Part shown: one piece after another, positions 1-6,091 of the stretch
Position numbering within the stretch: the stretch's first letter is position 1
How the letters are laid out: every line of letters begins with the position of its first letter
Source of the DNA: an uncultured Eubacteriales bacterium
GTDB lineage: Bacteria; Bacillota; Clostridia; Lachnospirales; Anaerotignaceae
Assembly (NCBI GenBank): GCA_902406135.1
Contig: CABPCX010000014.1
Span: 1-16,071, forward strand
Direction: 5' to 3'
Length of the DNA: 16,071 bases
Program-made: the position numbers and the translations under genes
Notes under the pieces: generated by a model
Database searches by the model: none
Told to the model about the DNA's origin: nothing
Seen by the model: only the letters and a program-made list of their open reading frames with translations

Positions 1-23
1 TGTCCTTGTTTGAAAGATATTTT

Positions 24-58
24 ATATAAAAACGGGAAGGATATATCCTTCCCGTTTT
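24..58 (-). terminator. Intrinsic terminator after the copper-amine-oxidase-N-domain gene
   Basis: Positions 29-58 form a perfect 30-bp palindrome: AAAACGGGAAGGATA followed by its exact complement. Read on the minus strand it lies 4 bases after the stop codon of the secreted-protein gene, and its arm ends in a U-rich run (UUUUUAUAU). The plus-strand copy also ends in TTTT, so it may work in both directions, but no gene on the left is visible to confirm that. Confidence 0.85.
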
Positions 59-62
59 AAAT

Positions 63-998
63 CTATACTTCAAATTCAAAATATTCTGCTCTGCTTATAT
101 CGGAATCTGATGTTATTTCTGTAACAACTCCATAAATATATTTACCGTCCTTATACTTTCTTAGCACCCTCTGTTCAGATATTCTCTCACTGCCTGCTAA
201 TTTTATGCCATCTTCAAGAGCCATTTTACACAATTCTTCATCTGTAAAAGTTCTAACCGGCGGCTCGGCTTCTTTTAACATTGAGCAGCTACCATTTATA
301 ATCAGTTTTGATGCATATCCACTCTGCACCTCAAAATCATAACCTATATCAGACTCAAATCCATTCACGAGATAATTCAAAGAAACCACTCCAAATATGG
401 TATCGCCATTCATTGTAACAAGTGAGTTTTCAGATATTTTAAAATTCTCCAATTTGAATTCAGGGTCAATATTTATTTCAATAAATTTTTCTATGTATTT
501 CAGGTCTTTGTCATCAAAAGAATATCTAACGGGATATTTCAGCTGAATTTTCTCTTGTCCGCCGTCATTTAAAATATTTTCCCTTGTATAAATATCAACC
601 GTTTTTCCGGTTTCATTCCATTCAACTACAGCTCCGTCTGTTTCCGCTACTGTTCTTACAGGAACATAAGCGCTGTCATTTATTAATATAACTTCTGCCC
701 CGCAGTCCACAGTCTTTTCTCCATTATTATCAACTATTACCGCGTCACGTGAACCGACTGCAAGCTCCATACTGGTTTTGCCATTACTAGCATATATTTT
801 TCCATTATCCCATCTAACATCATAACCAAGATTTTCAAAAATATCGCGAAAAGGTATAAGTGTTCTGTCCTCAGACAGCAAAGCTCTTGAGGATATTTCT
901 TTTCCATTTAGCTTAACATTTATCTGGCCTCCATAAACATTTGAGACAAAACCTAAACATAAAGCCGTTGATATAAGTATTTTTTTGCCAATATTCAT
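63..998 (-). CDS. Secreted protein with copper amine oxidase N-terminal (stalk) domain
   Basis: This 311-aa protein has a typical signal peptide: Lys5-Lys6, a hydrophobic stretch at about 7-20, and probable cleavage near VYG-G at 21-24. Residues about 26-137 resemble the copper amine oxidase N-terminal domain family (Cu_amine_oxidN1), with the usual pattern of I-V-L-NG near the start, RTLIPFRDIFENLGYDVRWD at 45-64, and a second YVPVRTVAE...V.W repeat at 111-127. Despite its name, this domain in Clostridia is generally an extracellular module with no oxidase activity, found alone or with other surface domains. The rest (about 140-311) is a hydrophilic region with no family I can name. The start at 998 is supported by a ribosome site (AAGGGGG) 8 bases upstream. 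It has its own candidate promoter and terminator, so it is probably a one-gene unit independent of the ribosomal genes. The function and any ligand are unknown. Confidence 0.85.
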   Translation of the reverse strand: MNIGKKILISTALCLGFVSNVYGGQINVKLNGKEISSRALLSEDRTLIPFRDIFENLGYDVRWDNGKIYASNGKTSMELAVGSRDAVIVDNNGEKTVDCGAEVILINDSAYVPVRTVAETDGAVVEWNETGKTVDIYTRENILNDGGQEKIQLKYPVRYSFDDKDLKYIEKFIEINIDPEFKLENFKISENSLVTMNGDTIFGVVSLNYLVNGFESDIGYDFEVQSGYASKLIINGSCSMLKEAEPPVRTFTDEELCKMALEDGIKLAGSERISEQRVLRKYKDGKYIYGVVTEITSDSDISRAEYFEFEV

Positions 999-1084
999 AT
1001 TCTTTACCCCCTTAGACTAATTTCATCGCTATCTTAGCCTGCGTTCATAATCAATATTGGTTATATAAAAATCTTATATGGAAA

Positions 1085-1112
1085 ATTATAGTATTTCAAG
1101 ATATTTTCCAAA
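1085..1112 (-). promoter_or_regulatory. Candidate sigma-A promoter for the secreted stalk-domain protein
   Basis: A perfect TATAAT -10 box (minus strand, 1085-1090) lies in an A/T-rich stretch about 87 bases before the start codon. The -35 is weak: TTTGGA at 1107-1112 with a 16-base spacer, or TTGGAA one base nearer. The rest of the 999-1155 gap holds nothing else I recognise. The terminator upstream of it makes a separate promoter necessary. Confidence 0.35.
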
Positions 1113-1155
1113 ATTTATATTCTAATATTTTATTTGTTATAACGTTAAATAGCAT

Positions 1156-1187
1156 AAAAAAATATCCCCGAACGAATTCGGGGATAT
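1156..1187 (-). terminator. Strong intrinsic terminator of the rplJ-rplL operon
   Basis: An 11-bp perfect stem (ATATCCCCGAA at 1162-1172 and its complement at 1177-1187) with a CGAA tetraloop is followed, on the minus strand, by six to seven U residues (1156-1162). It lies 20 bases after the rplL stop codon. It ends the operon where rpoB normally begins. Confidence 0.93.
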
Positions 1188-1207
1188 GAGAAGTCAATAT
1201 AATAAAA

Positions 1208-1582
1208 TTACTTAAGTGTAACTTTAGCGCCAACTTCTTCAAGTTTAGCTTTCATAGCTTCAGCATCTTCTTTAGCTACGCCTTCTTTAAGAACCTTGGG
1301 AGCGCCGTCTACGAGCTCTTTAGCTTCTTTAAGACCAAGACCTGTTACTTCTCTAACAACCTTGATAACTTTGATCTTTTCAGCGCCTACTTCTGTAAGT
1401 TCAACGTTGAAGTCTGTCTTTTCTTCAGCTGCACCTGCTGCAGGGCCAGCTGCTACTACTGCAACACCAGCTGCTGCTGATACGCCATATTTTTCTTCTG
1501 CTGCCTTAACGAGGTCGTTAAGTTCGATAACTGTAAGTTCATCAATAGCTGCAAGGATTTCTTCGATTGTTAATTTTGCCAT
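1208..1582 (-). CDS. rplL: 50S ribosomal protein L7/L12
   Basis: A 124-aa acidic protein of normal family length. L7/L12 dimers form the flexible stalk of the large ribosomal subunit that recruits and stimulates the translational GTPases (IF2, EF-Tu, EF-G). The three parts of the family are visible: an N-terminal dimerisation and L10-binding helix region (about 1-32, [21 protein letters not shown]), an Ala/Gly/Val-rich hinge (about 35-52), and the globular C-terminal domain from about residue 55, with the factor-binding [17 protein letters not shown] helix segment. The ribosome site GGAGGTG sits 8 bases before the start. It lies 42 bases after rplJ with no terminator between, so the two are co-transcribed and share the L10 leader control upstream. 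A terminator, not rpoB, follows. Confidence 0.98.
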   Translation of the reverse strand: MAKLTIEEILAAIDELTVIELNDLVKAAEEKYGVSAAAGVAVVAAGPAAGAAEEKTDFNVELTEVGAEKIKVIKVVREVTGLGLKEAKELVDGAPKVLKEGVAKEDAEAMKAKLEEVGAKVTLK

Positions 1583-1624
1583 TTTATAGCACCTCCGATA
1601 TTATTAAAACGATGTGTAAAATTC

Positions 1625-2134
1625 TTATTCAGCTGCTGCTTCTGCGCCTTCGCCCTTCTTTTCTGCAACCTGAGAAATAACTCTTGCGAAAGAAGAAATG
1701 GGGCTCTGGAAGCTGCCAAGTAACTTGGAAATAAGTACTTCTCTTGAAGGGATGTCAGCGATAGCCTTGATACCTTCTGCGTCATAAACGATACCTTCTA
1801 CAACGCCTGCCTTAAATTCAAGATTCTTTGAAGTCTCTGATACCTTCTTTACGATGCTTGCTCCCTTTGTAGCTTCATCGTATGCGAAAACAACTGCTGT
1901 AGGTCCTTCAAGATACTGGCTAACGCCTTCAAACTGAGTACCTTTTACTGCGAAGTTGATCATTGTGTTTTTGTAAACTTTGTAATCAACACCTGCTTCT
2001 CTAAGCTGCTTTCTTAAGCCTGTATCCTCAGCTACAGTAAGACCTCTAGCATCTACAAGTACAATTGATACAGCCTTGTCAAGTTTTTCTTTAATTTCGT
2101 TAACAACGGCCTGTTTTGCTTCAACCTTTGCCAT
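1625..2134 (-). CDS. rplJ: 50S ribosomal protein L10
   Basis: A 169-aa protein of normal length for L10. It binds 23S rRNA through its N-terminal domain and carries the L7/L12 dimers on its C-terminal helix. The N-terminal signature is clear: AKVEAKQAVVNEIKEKLDKAVSI, then VDARGLTV and LRKQLREAGVDYKVYKNTM (about 41-60), and EGPTAVVFAYDE (about 76-87). The C-terminus is the expected helical tail ending in an Ala/Glu-rich stretch. The start is fixed by AAGGAGGTG 5-7 bases upstream. In Gram-positive bacteria the L10-L7/L12 complex represses its own mRNA by binding the leader. That leader, with its own promoter, is visible here between rplA and rplJ. Confidence 0.98.
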   Translation of the reverse strand: MAKVEAKQAVVNEIKEKLDKAVSIVLVDARGLTVAEDTGLRKQLREAGVDYKVYKNTMINFAVKGTQFEGVSQYLEGPTAVVFAYDEATKGASIVKKVSETSKNLEFKAGVVEGIVYDAEGIKAIADIPSREVLISKLLGSFQSPISSFARVISQVAEKKGEGAEAAAE

Positions 2135-2202
2135 TTTAACACCTCCTTGAATAGGAAAATTATTAAATTGCCATTTTGCCCATTGCTGTTAACAATGGCA
2201 GG

Positions 2203-2328
2203 TCTCATATAAGAAAAGCCCCTTTGTCGCACAGACAAGGGGCTCAAGTTCTCTTGATATAAGTCTCCTCGGCTGGCAGGACAATGTCCTTTACGCTTAC
2301 GCACCTGCTGTCTGCGGCAATATTCAAC
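2203..2328 (-). promoter_or_regulatory. Ribosomal protein L10 leader (autoregulatory mRNA element)
   Basis: The 232-base gap between rplA and rplJ holds a structured leader. Read on the minus strand it contains the segments I associate with the L10 leader family (Rfam L10_leader): GCAGACAGCAGGTGCGTAAG (about 2296-2315), then GTCCTGCCAGCCGAGGAGAC (about 2265-2284). CAGCAGG and CCTGCC can pair to form the core. An intrinsic terminator follows, then a small hairpin (CCATTG...CAATGG at 2180-2198) before the rplJ ribosome site. In Bacillus and relatives the L10(L12)4 complex binds this leader and favours termination. The predicted transcription start is near 2328. A covariance-model search would confirm it. 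Confidence 0.85.
2211..2244 (-). terminator. Attenuator terminator inside the L10 leader
   Basis: On the minus strand AGCCCCTTGTC pairs with GACAAAGGGGCT (one bulged base) around a 5-base loop and is followed by UUUUCUU. It stands about 76 bases before the rplJ start codon, within the leader. It is therefore a control terminator rather than the end of an operon. Confidence 0.85.
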
Positions 2329-2334
2329 TGTTTG

Positions 2335-2363
2335 ATTATATATCAAAAATCGTCCTGTGTCAA
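2335..2363 (-). promoter_or_regulatory. Consensus sigma-A promoter for rplJ-rplL
   Basis: On the minus strand TTGACA (2358-2363) and TATAAT (2335-2340) are separated by exactly 17 bases, a perfect match to the housekeeping consensus. The -35 box begins 4 bases after the rplA stop codon. This allows rplJ-rplL to be transcribed more strongly than the genes upstream, as fits a protein present in several copies per ribosome. Confidence 0.92.
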
Positions 2364-2366
2364 CTA

Positions 2367-3062
2367 TTACTCAGAAAGTTTTGCAGGGTTGATTTTGATT
2401 CCAGGGCCCATTGTTGAAGAGATAACAACACTCTTGAGATACTGACCCTTTGATGTTGCCGGTTTTGCCTTAATAATAGCACTCATAAGAGTCTGGAAGT
2501 TTTCGAGTAACTTTTCAGAACCGAATGAAACTTTTCCTACCGGAACATGGATAATGTTTGTTTTGTCAAGACGGTATTCAATCTTACCAGCTTTGATATC
2601 TTTGATAGCCTTTGTAACGTCCATTGTTACTGTACCGGCCTTAGGGTTGGGCATTAAGCCTTTGGGACCAAGTACACGACCAAGACGACCAACAACGCCC
2701 ATCATATCAGGTGTAGCAACTGCAACGTCGAAACCGAACCAGTTTTCACCCTGAATTTTAGGGATAAGATCTTCTGCGCCAACAAAATCAGCTCCGGCTG
2801 CTAAAGCTTCCTCAGCTTTATCACCTTTAGCAAATACTAAAACACGAACTGTTTTACCTGTACCGTGGGGAAGAACAACTGCACCACGAACCTGCTGATC
2901 AGCATGTCTGCTGTCAACGCCCAAACGAATATGAGCTTCAACTGTCTCATCAAATTTTGCAACTGATGTTTCCTGAACAAGCTTGATAGCTTCTTCTGTA
3001 TCATAAAGCGTAGCTCTCTCTACGAGTTTCGCTTTTTCTGTATATTTCTTTCCTCTTTTCAT
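2367..3062 (-). CDS. rplA: 50S ribosomal protein L1
   Basis: A 231-aa protein of normal length. L1 forms the mobile L1 stalk next to the E site of the large subunit and, in many bacteria, represses translation of the L11-L1 mRNA. Family marks are the basic N-terminus ([15 protein letters not shown]), [20 protein letters not shown] at about 42-61, [19 protein letters not shown] at about 62-80, and the highly conserved [21 protein letters not shown] segment near 126-146. AAGGAGGGT lies 6 bases upstream of the start. It follows rplK by 13 bases and must share its transcript. No terminator follows it; instead the rplJ promoter begins almost at its stop codon, so some read-through into the L10 leader is expected. 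Confidence 0.98.
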   Translation of the reverse strand: MKRGKKYTEKAKLVERATLYDTEEAIKLVQETSVAKFDETVEAHIRLGVDSRHADQQVRGAVVLPHGTGKTVRVLVFAKGDKAEEALAAGADFVGAEDLIPKIQGENWFGFDVAVATPDMMGVVGRLGRVLGPKGLMPNPKAGTVTMDVTKAIKDIKAGKIEYRLDKTNIIHVPVGKVSFGSEKLLENFQTLMSAIIKAKPATSKGQYLKSVVISSTMGPGIKINPAKLSE

Positions 3063-3075
3063 TACTGTACCCTCC

Positions 3076-3501
3076 TTATTCCTCTACGACGATACCCATG
3101 CTTCTTGCTGTACCGCAGATCATGCTGTATGCGGAATCAAGGTTAGCAGCGTTAAGATCGGGCATTTTCATTTCCGCGATTTTCATAACTTCATCTTTGG
3201 AAATCTTAGCTACTTTAGTTTTGTTGGGTACACCTGAACCGGACTCGATCTTGCAAGCCTTCTTAAGAAGAACTGCTGCAGGGGGAGTCTTTGTGATAAA
3301 TGTAAAGCTTCTGTCCTGATATACAGTGATAACTACAGGAATGATAAGACCTGCCTGTGAAGCTGTTTTTTCATTGAATTCCTTGCAGAATCCCATGATG
3401 TTTACACCGTGCTGACCAAGAGCGGGGCCAACGGGGGGAGCCGGCGTAGCCTTAGCTGCCGGAATCTGTAATTTAATATAACCTGTTACTTTCTTTGCCA
3501 T
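3076..3501 (-). CDS. rplK: 50S ribosomal protein L11
   Basis: A 141-aa protein of standard length. L11 binds the GTPase-associated region of 23S rRNA, at the base of the L7/L12 stalk, and takes part in factor binding and the stringent response through RelA-type enzymes. Marks visible are [20 protein letters not shown] at 4-23, [21 protein letters not shown] at 23-43, the [17 protein letters not shown] stretch near 70-86, and the C-terminal RNA-binding end MPDLNA...[10 protein letters not shown]. The start has a strong ribosome site (AGGAGGTG) 6 bases upstream. It lies in the order nusG-rplK-rplA, and the 99 bases before it contain a structured leader likely to be the control point for both L11 and L1. 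Confidence 0.98.
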   Translation of the reverse strand: MAKKVTGYIKLQIPAAKATPAPPVGPALGQHGVNIMGFCKEFNEKTASQAGLIIPVVITVYQDRSFTFITKTPPAAVLLKKACKIESGSGVPNKTKVAKISKDEVMKIAEMKMPDLNAANLDSAYSMICGTARSMGIVVEE

Positions 3502-3514
3502 TTCGGCACCTCCT

Positions 3515-3590
3515 ATAAATGTGGTAATTAACGGGGTTCATACACCCTCCCACGCGCGATAAGGACCGTTATTCCCAGCGCGCTTAAAAA
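3515..3590 (-). promoter_or_regulatory. Structured rplK leader, probable L1 autoregulatory site
   Basis: Between nusG and rplK the minus strand shows two paired elements. The first is a G/C-rich stem in which GCGC segments at 3577-3582 and 3552-3557 pair. The second is a compact motif at 3521-3553: GUGG pairs with CCAC at its ends, and inside it GGG (3544-3546 region) pairs with CCC (3534-3537 region) around UGUAUGAA. A GGGAG...AUGA arrangement of two short helices around a loop resembles the known L1-binding fold of 23S rRNA and L11-L1 mRNAs. The position is right for feedback by L1. The comparison is from memory, not a computed match. Confidence 0.5.
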
Positions 3591-3600
3591 ACGAACAACA

Positions 3601-4143
3601 TTACATCTTAATAATCTGATTATATTCGAACTCAACGGGTGTCTCACGTCCGAATATTGAAAGAATGACTGTAGCAGTCTTTTTCTGATCATTGATTTCC
3701 TTGATTTTTCCGACAGAATCGGCAAATGCGCCGTAGGCAACCTTAACCGTATCTCCGACTTCCATATCAAAGTTTTCAGCAACCGTCTCAATTCCCATCA
3801 TTCTTACTTCTTCGGGAGTAAGGGGAACGGGTTTGCTCTCAGGGCCTACAAAGCTTGTAACGCCCCTTGTATTTCTTACAACGTACCAAGTATCCTCGTT
3901 CATAAACATTTTGATAAGGACATAACCGGGGAAGATTTTTCTCTGAACAGTTTTCTTCTGTCCGTTTTTAACCTCGACAACGTCCTGTACCGGAACGCTC
4001 ACTTCGTGGATCTGGTCCTGCATACCGCGGTTTTCAACGATCTTTTCTATATTGGCTTTTACTTTGTTTTCATAGCCGGAATAGGTATGAACTACATACC
4101 ATCTGCTTTCAGATTCCGCTGATTTATTCATTTCTTCTGACAT
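3601..4143 (-). CDS. nusG: Transcription elongation and antitermination factor NusG
   Basis: A 180-aa protein that binds the RNA polymerase clamp and, depending on partner, affects pausing, termination and coupling to the ribosome. The NGN domain is clear from WYVVHTYSGYENKVKANIE at 15-33 through RKIFPGYVLIKM and the conserved WYVVRNTRGVTSFVG. The C-terminal KOW domain runs from about 128 (VGDTVKVAYGAFADSVGKI) to the end. The reading frame is open back to an ATG at 4152, but the AGAAGG ribosome site directly abuts that codon and stands 9 bases before the ATG at 4143 (MSEEMNK), so 4143 is the better start. It lies 19 bases after secE in the conserved order secE-nusG-rplK. Confidence 0.97.
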   Translation of the reverse strand: MSEEMNKSAESESRWYVVHTYSGYENKVKANIEKIVENRGMQDQIHEVSVPVQDVVEVKNGQKKTVQRKIFPGYVLIKMFMNEDTWYVVRNTRGVTSFVGPESKPVPLTPEEVRMMGIETVAENFDMEVGDTVKVAYGAFADSVGKIKEINDQKKTATVILSIFGRETPVEFEYNQIIKM

Positions 4144-4162
4144 AGCAATCATCCTTCTTCAA

Positions 4163-4438
4163 TCAAGCCATAAGGCCAATAACTAAGTTCATAACTGTCG
4201 TATATACAGTATCCATTCCAAAAATAATAGCACCGATTATCAGAGATGTAAAAATAACTGTAATAGTATTCTTTCTTACTGTCTCACGATTAGGCCAGAT
4301 GATCTTTTTAGCCTCTGCCCTGCAGTCAGCAAGTTTCGCTGAAAGACCCTTTTTTTCATTTGCGGGTTTAGCTTTCTTAGAAGACTCTTTTTTTACTTCG
4401 TTTTTTTCATTTGGGTTTGTGTTTTTAAGTTCTTCCAT
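4163..4438 (-). CDS. secE: Preprotein translocase subunit SecE
   Basis: A 91-aa single-span protein that clamps SecY in the SecYEG protein export channel of the cytoplasmic membrane. Residues 1-35 form a charged Lys/Glu/Asn-rich cytosolic tail, longer than in many Firmicutes SecE proteins. Then come an amphipathic helix (about 36-48), the family motif AKKIIWPNRETVRKNT (about 43-58) and a membrane helix at about 59-80. The frame can also begin at a GTG at 4447, but that codon overlaps the GGGAG ribosome site, which is 8 bases before the ATG at 4438; I therefore choose 4438. It lies 21 bases after rpmG, in the usual rpmG-secE-nusG order, so all are probably co-transcribed. Confidence 0.96.
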   Translation of the reverse strand: MEELKNTNPNEKNEVKKESSKKAKPANEKKGLSAKLADCRAEAKKIIWPNRETVRKNTITVIFTSLIIGAIIFGMDTVYTTVMNLVIGLMA

Positions 4439-4459
4439 CGGTTTCACTCCCTTCGGATC

Positions 4460-4609
4460 TTATTTTGTTTCTTTATGGAGTGTGTGTGTTTTGCAGAATT
4501 TGCAGTACTTCTTCATTTCGATTCTGTCAGGCTGAACCTTCTTGTCCTTTGTAGTACTGTAGTTTCTCTGTTTGCATTCTGTACATGCTAAGGTAATTCT
4601 TGTTCTCAC
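4460..4609 (-). CDS. rpmG: 50S ribosomal protein L33 (zinc-ribbon, C+ form)
   Basis: This 49-aa protein begins [20 protein letters not shown] and ends HTLHKETK, matching L33 in length and sequence. It is a small large-subunit protein near the E site. Two CxxC pairs are present, C9/C12 and C36/C39, so this is the zinc-binding C+ form rather than the cysteine-free form made under zinc starvation. Translation starts at a GTG, with an excellent AGGAGGTG ribosome site 6-7 bases upstream; no ATG is available. It is the first gene of the rpmG-secE-nusG-rplK-rplA transcript, about 70 bases after the predicted transcription start. Confidence 0.96.
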   Translation of the reverse strand: MRTRITLACTECKQRNYSTTKDKKVQPDRIEMKKYCKFCKTHTLHKETK

Positions 4610-4684
4610 AACTTCCACCTCCTGTTATTAAATTAGCCGGCAAAAGGGCATACTAAATTAAGCATACCTATGCCAATCATATCG

Positions 4685-4713
4685 ATGTTAGCACACGCAG
4701 GGTGCTTTGTCAA
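4685..4713 (-). promoter_or_regulatory. Strong sigma-A promoter for rpmG-secE-nusG-rplK-rplA
   Basis: On the minus strand TTGACA (4708-4713) and TAACAT (4685-4690) are 17 bases apart, and TGC before the -10 gives an extended -10 (TGn). The predicted start is near 4678. No convincing terminator separates it from the TSCPD gene upstream, so some read-through from that gene is possible. Confidence 0.85.
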
Positions 4714-4772
4714 CAATTTTAATCATATTTTTGTTCTATTATGCATACTTAAAGGAAATAACCGCTTTAAAA

Positions 4773-5027
4773 TTATTTTTCTTTAGCAATTACCTCTGAA
4801 AGAGCCCTTGAAAGCTGGTCGGGACAGCTTGTGGATTTCATTCCGCAGCCAATGCCCTTAAGCTTTTCGATAACGTCCTCAACCTTCATTCCGTCAACGA
4901 GCTTTGCTATGCCCTGAAGGTTGCCGCTGCATCCGCCTGTGTATTTTACGTCTTTTACAACGCCGTCTTCAACTGTAAACTCAATAAGTTTTGAACATGT
5001 TCCCTTTGTTTCATATCTGTATCTCAC
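4773..5027 (-). CDS. Small TSCPD-domain protein
   Basis: An 84-aa protein that matches the stand-alone TSCPD family (TIGR03905-like). It carries the name-giving Thr-Ser-Cys-Pro-Asp at 66-70 and four cysteines at 11 (GTCS), 33 (GGCSGN), 61 (GIGCG) and 68. TSCPD domains also occur at the C-terminus of some vitamin B12-dependent ribonucleotide reductases. The function of the stand-alone form is not known to me; four spaced cysteines suggest metal or iron-sulphur binding, which is inference. Translation probably starts at the GTG at 5027 (MRYRYETKG), because AGGGAG stands 8 bases before it. An in-frame GTG at 5036 overlaps that site. It is divergent from the znuACB operon and shares its control region. 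Confidence 0.88.
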   Translation of the reverse strand: MRYRYETKGTCSKLIEFTVEDGVVKDVKYTGGCSGNLQGIAKLVDGMKVEDVIEKLKGIGCGMKSTSCPDQLSRALSEVIAKEK

Positions 5028-5062
5028 AAAAAGCACTCCCTTTCAATAATTTATATTTTATG

Positions 5063-5091
5063 AATATATCACAGAAACATTGACTCCGCAA
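5063..5091 (-). promoter_or_regulatory. Candidate promoter for the TSCPD gene
   Basis: On the minus strand TATATT (5063-5068), preceded by TGA as an extended -10, lies 17 bases from TTGCGG (5086-5091). The -35 is poor. It points away from the znuA promoter, whose -35 is less than 10 bases further on, so the two polymerases would compete or share regulation. Confidence 0.45.
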
Positions 5092-5104
5092 CAAAAACAT
5101 TGAC
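5075..5104. repeat. Direct repeat AAACATTGAC, two copies 20 bp apart
   Basis: The 10-mer AAACATTGAC occurs at 5075-5084 and 5095-5104, about two helical turns apart, between the divergent promoters. The second copy contains most of the znuA -35 box (TTGACA). It could be a regulator site or a simple duplication. Confidence 0.6.
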
Positions 5105-5129
5105 ATTAAAGCTTTTATTCATTTATAAT
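5100..5129 (+). promoter_or_regulatory. Sigma-A promoter for znuA-znuC-znuB
   Basis: TTGACA (5100-5105) and TATAAT (5124-5129) are both perfect matches, with an 18-base spacer. The predicted start near 5136 places a perfect inverted repeat at about +8 to +20, where a bound repressor would block transcription. Confidence 0.88.
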
Positions 5130-5143
5130 ATCCCTTGTCAAAC

Positions 5144-5156
5144 GCAAATCATTTGC
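5144..5156. promoter_or_regulatory. Probable zinc-repressor (Zur/Fur-family) operator
   Basis: GCAAATCATTTGC is a perfect 6-1-6 inverted repeat, 26 bases before the znuA start codon and just after the predicted transcription start. Fur-family repressors such as Zur bind A/T-rich inverted repeats of this shape at promoters of zinc importers. The bases do not match the B. subtilis Zur consensus as I remember it, so the identity of the regulator is inferred from context. Confidence 0.5.
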
Positions 5157-5182
5157 ATTTATATCAAACAGAGGTTTTATAA

Positions 5183-6091
5183 ATGAAAAAATTTTTATTT
5201 GTTATAGCCGTAATGCTTTCGTCAGTCCTTATGGTCTCCTGCGGAGAAGCCCAAAAGACCGAAGATTCCGAAATCAATGTTACGGCATCATTTTATCCTA
5301 TATATATATTAGCTGAAAACGTTATCGGAGATACCGAGGGCATAAATCTGCAAAATATGGCCCAGCCTCAGACGGGATGTCTCCACGACTATCAGCTTTC
5401 GACCGGCGATATGAAAAAGCTGGACACCACCGATATATTCCTTATAAACGGCGGCGGTATGGAAAGTTTTCTTGATAACGCTCTGGAGCTTTTCCCTCAG
5501 TTAAATATAGTTGATACTTCAAAGGGCACCGTTTCCCTTGAAAACGACGGCCATGACCACGAGGAAGAAGGAGAAGATGAGCACTCCCACAATCACGAGG
5601 AAAACTCGCATTTTTGGATACTTCCCCAAAACGCCGCCGTACAGGCCGAAAATATATGCGAAGCCCTCAGCGAAGTGTGCCCGGATAAGGCCGATGAATT
5701 CAGAAGAAATACTGACAGCTTTATAGAAAGCCTTAATGACATAGAGACCTTTGACGGAAACGGTATGAAAGTATGTATATTTAATGAAGCTTTTGCCTAC
5801 CTTAATCTTTCATACGGTCTTGATGTAAGGCTCTGTGTGGAGATGGACGAAAATCAGACACCGTCAGCAAAGGAAATGGCTGAAATAATCACAACCGTAA
5901 AGGAAGAAAATATTTCTCTGCTCATAGCTGCCGATGATGCCTCCAAGGCCATCGCCGATACCGTAGCCAGAGAAACAGATGCCAAAGTCATAGTCCTTGA
6001 CCCTGTACTTACGGGAGACTTTTCTCCTGAAAGCTATGCAGAGGCACTTAATGAAAATGCCCGTATATTAAAAGGAAGTGTAAATCAATGA
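5183..6091 (+). CDS. znuA: Zinc/metal ABC transporter substrate-binding lipoprotein
   Basis: A 302-aa lipoprotein of the cluster A-I (ZnuA/TroA/AdcA) metal-binding family. It has a signal peptide with lipidation cysteine C20 (LMVSC), two lobes joined by a long helix (about 150-185), and a His/Asp/Glu-rich loop at about 124-143, typical of zinc rather than manganese binders. Expected metal ligands by alignment by eye are H68 (CLHDYQLS), H143 (ENSHFW) and D273 (VLDPV). At the third His position, usually in an H-[DE]-[AS]-[FY] context, this protein has N201-E202 (FNEAFAYL), so one ligand is changed or E202 replaces it. The start is set by GAGG 9 bases upstream. Its last codons overlap znuC by 4 bases, so the operon is translationally coupled. 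A manganese or mixed specificity cannot be excluded. Confidence 0.92.
   Translation: MKKFLFVIAVMLSSVLMVSCGEAQKTEDSEINVTASFYPIYILAENVIGDTEGINLQNMAQPQTGCLHDYQLSTGDMKKLDTTDIFLINGGGMESFLDNALELFPQLNIVDTSKGTVSLENDGHDHEEEGEDEHSHNHEENSHFWILPQNAAVQAENICEALSEVCPDKADEFRRNTDSFIESLNDIETFDGNGMKVCIFNEAFAYLNLSYGLDVRLCVEMDENQTPSAKEMAEIITTVKEENISLLIAADDASKAIADTVARETDAKVIVLDPVLTGDFSPESYAEALNENARILKGSVNQ

Noticed and set aside
2053..2346. 97-codon minus-strand open frame across the L10 leader
   Set aside because: It overlaps the start of rplJ in another frame and runs through the leader and its terminator stem. The leader RNA structure explains this stretch better.
3528..3791. 87-codon minus-strand open frame over the end of nusG
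   Set aside because: It overlaps the NusG KOW domain in another frame and ends inside the structured rplK leader, with no ribosome site.
5595..5614. His-rich stretch in ZnuA as a low-complexity artefact or frameshift
   Set aside because: Zinc-binding members of the family commonly carry such a loop, and the frame before and after it matches the family.
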